Under the pieces are notes generated by a model. It saw only the letters and a list, made by a program, of their open reading frames with translations. It did not search any database and was not told the DNA's origin. Shown piece by piece: positions 5,045 through 5,962 of a stretch of 5,962 nt of DNA; within the stretch, counting starts at the first letter, position 1; each line of letters opens with the position of its first letter. The stretch covers positions 1-5,962 of the forward strand of contig JACCRW010000382.1 of the NCBI GenBank assembly GCA_013813345.1, given 5' to 3'. The stretch is from Actinomycetota bacterium (GTDB lineage Bacteria > Actinomycetota > Thermoleophilia > Gaiellales > Gaiellaceae). The translations under genes were made by a program, and so were the position numbers.

Positions 5045-5962
5045 AGGTGCGAGGCGTGATCGAGGGCCGTTACGGCCAGCCCTGGTCGCAGGCGGAGCGG
5101 CTCGACCTGATTCGCTTCTGCGGCCGCGAGGGCTTCGACGTCTGGATCCACGGCCCGAAGGACGACCCGTATCACCGCGCCCGCTGGCGCGAGCCGTACC
5201 CGGACGAGGAGATCGAGCGCCTTGGAGGGCTCGTGCGCGAGGCGGAGCAGGTCGGCGTCGAGTTCGTCTACGCGATCGCGCCGGGCCTCGACATCTGCTA
5301 CTCGAAGGACGCAGAGCTCGAGACGCTGATCGAGAAGTGCCGGCAGCTCCAGAGCGTCGGCGTCCGCTCGTTCCAGCTCCTCTGGGACGACATCGACCAC
5401 ACCCTCCACTGCCCCGAGGACGAGGCCCGTTACGCCGACGCCGAGCGGCCGAGCGGCGCTGCGCAATGCGATTTCAGCAACCGCTTTCGCGAGGCATTCA
5501 GGCAGCCAGGCCCGCTTGTCGTCTGTCCGATGGGCTACGCGGGCACCGGCGACTCACCGTACCGGCGGAGCTTCAGCCCCGACCTCCATCCCGACATCGT
5601 CGTCTACTGGACAGGTCCCGAGGTCGTCTCGCTCGGAATCACGCGAGAGGCATTGAACACGGCCGTGCTCCGGTTCCGCGGCCACGAGATCCTGCTCTGG
5701 GACAACTACCCGGTCAACGACTGGGACCCCGAGCTGCTCTATCTCGGGCCGCTCCTCGGCCGGGATCCGCGGCTCGCCGAAGGACACTGCGCCGGGCTGA
5801 TCGCGAACCCGATGGTGCAGGCGGTGCCGTCGAAGCTCCCGCTCGCCACGATGGCGGACTGGGCAGGTGATCCGGCGGCCTACGATCCGATCCGATCGTA
5901 CGAGCGGGCGCTCGGCGACTACGGCCGCGAGACACTCGACGCTCTCGGTTCCGAGCGGGCCG
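5041..5962 (+). CDS. GH84 beta-N-acetylglucosaminidase (O-GlcNAcase-like), 3' end outside window
   Basis: Catalytic domain of glycoside hydrolase family 84, which removes terminal beta-linked GlcNAc by substrate-assisted catalysis. The frame is open from GTG 5041 to the right edge (307 residues). Family landmarks are GVIEGRYGQPWSQAERLDLI (5-24), the substrate-binding Lys40 in GPKDDPYH, the catalytic pair Asp116-Asp117 in LLWDDIDH, VVYWTGPEVVS, LLWDNYPVNDWD (218-229; Asn222 and Asp227 match the sugar-binding Asn and Asp of human OGA), LGPLLGRDP and NPMVQAVPSKLPLATMADW. Every expected catalytic residue is present. There is no signal peptide or N-terminal domain: the protein starts at the first strand of the barrel, so it should act in the cytoplasm on imported saccharides or glycosides. 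Secreted family members usually carry extra domains. The start overlaps the PhyH stop as GTGA. The C-terminal region, and any acetyltransferase-like or binding domain, lies outside the window. Confidence 0.92.
   Translation, partial: MKVRGVIEGRYGQPWSQAERLDLIRFCGREGFDVWIHGPKDDPYHRARWREPYPDEEIERLGGLVREAEQVGVEFVYAIAPGLDICYSKDAELETLIEKCRQLQSVGVRSFQLLWDDIDHTLHCPEDEARYADAERPSGAAQCDFSNRFREAFRQPGPLVVCPMGYAGTGDSPYRRSFSPDLHPDIVVYWTGPEVVSLGITREALNTAVLRFRGHEILLWDNYPVNDWDPELLYLGPLLGRDPRLAEGHCAGLIANPMVQAVPSKLPLATMADWAGDPAAYDPIRSYERALGDYGRETLDALGSERA

Larger units (their letters stand above)
2806..5962 (+). other. Four-gene translationally coupled operon
   Basis: Deacetylase, aldolase, PhyH dioxygenase and GH84 genes follow one another with three 4-nt overlaps: GTGA at 3414-3417, ATGA at 4274-4277 and GTGA at 5041-5044. 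There is no internal spacer or terminator, so one transcript and coupled translation are expected. The operon continues past the right edge. Such tight packing argues that the products act in one pathway. Confidence 0.85.

Overview
The window is high-GC bacterial DNA with dense, often overlapping genes, many GTG starts and strong G/C at third codon positions. This suits an actinobacterial-type genome, possibly Thermoleophilia or a similar soil lineage, but that is inference from style; there is no rRNA or other marker gene here. The theme is carbohydrate catabolism.

Left part (1-1015): the C-terminal part of a GH1 beta-glycosidase runs in from the left edge and stops at 758. About 25 bp later lies a 96-bp element bounded by long inverted repeats (783-878). 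Exactly at its right edge begins a second, truncated and twice-frameshifted copy of the GH1 C-terminus (878-1015). Its stop codon overlaps that of the convergent next gene inside one CTAG.

Middle (1012-2743): a PhyH-family Fe(II)/2-oxoglutarate dioxygenase (minus strand) and an AraC-family regulator resembling MelR (plus strand) are transcribed divergently from a 40-bp spacer. The spacer holds a good minus-strand promoter that predicts a leaderless mRNA, a weaker plus-strand -10, and a small inverted repeat lying over both.

Right part (2806-5962): four genes are joined by three 4-nt stop/start overlaps (GTGA, ATGA, GTGA). They encode a ChbG/YdjC-type carbohydrate deacetylase, a class I aldolase of the LacD/YihT type, a second PhyH-family dioxygenase and a GH84 beta-N-acetylglucosaminidase that runs off the right edge. 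A -10 box and an 18-bp imperfect palindrome sit just upstream.

Working model (inference): the operon takes up and breaks down an N-acetyl-hexosamine glycoside or a modified sugar. GH84 releases the amino sugar, the deacetylase removes an acetyl group, and the aldolase cleaves a ketose (bis)phosphate or sulfo-sugar phosphate. The PhyH oxygenase hydroxylates or oxidatively trims an unknown substituent. Kinase, isomerase and transporter genes are not in view. The MelR-like protein may control both transcription units, and the GH1 enzyme on the left may belong to the same system.
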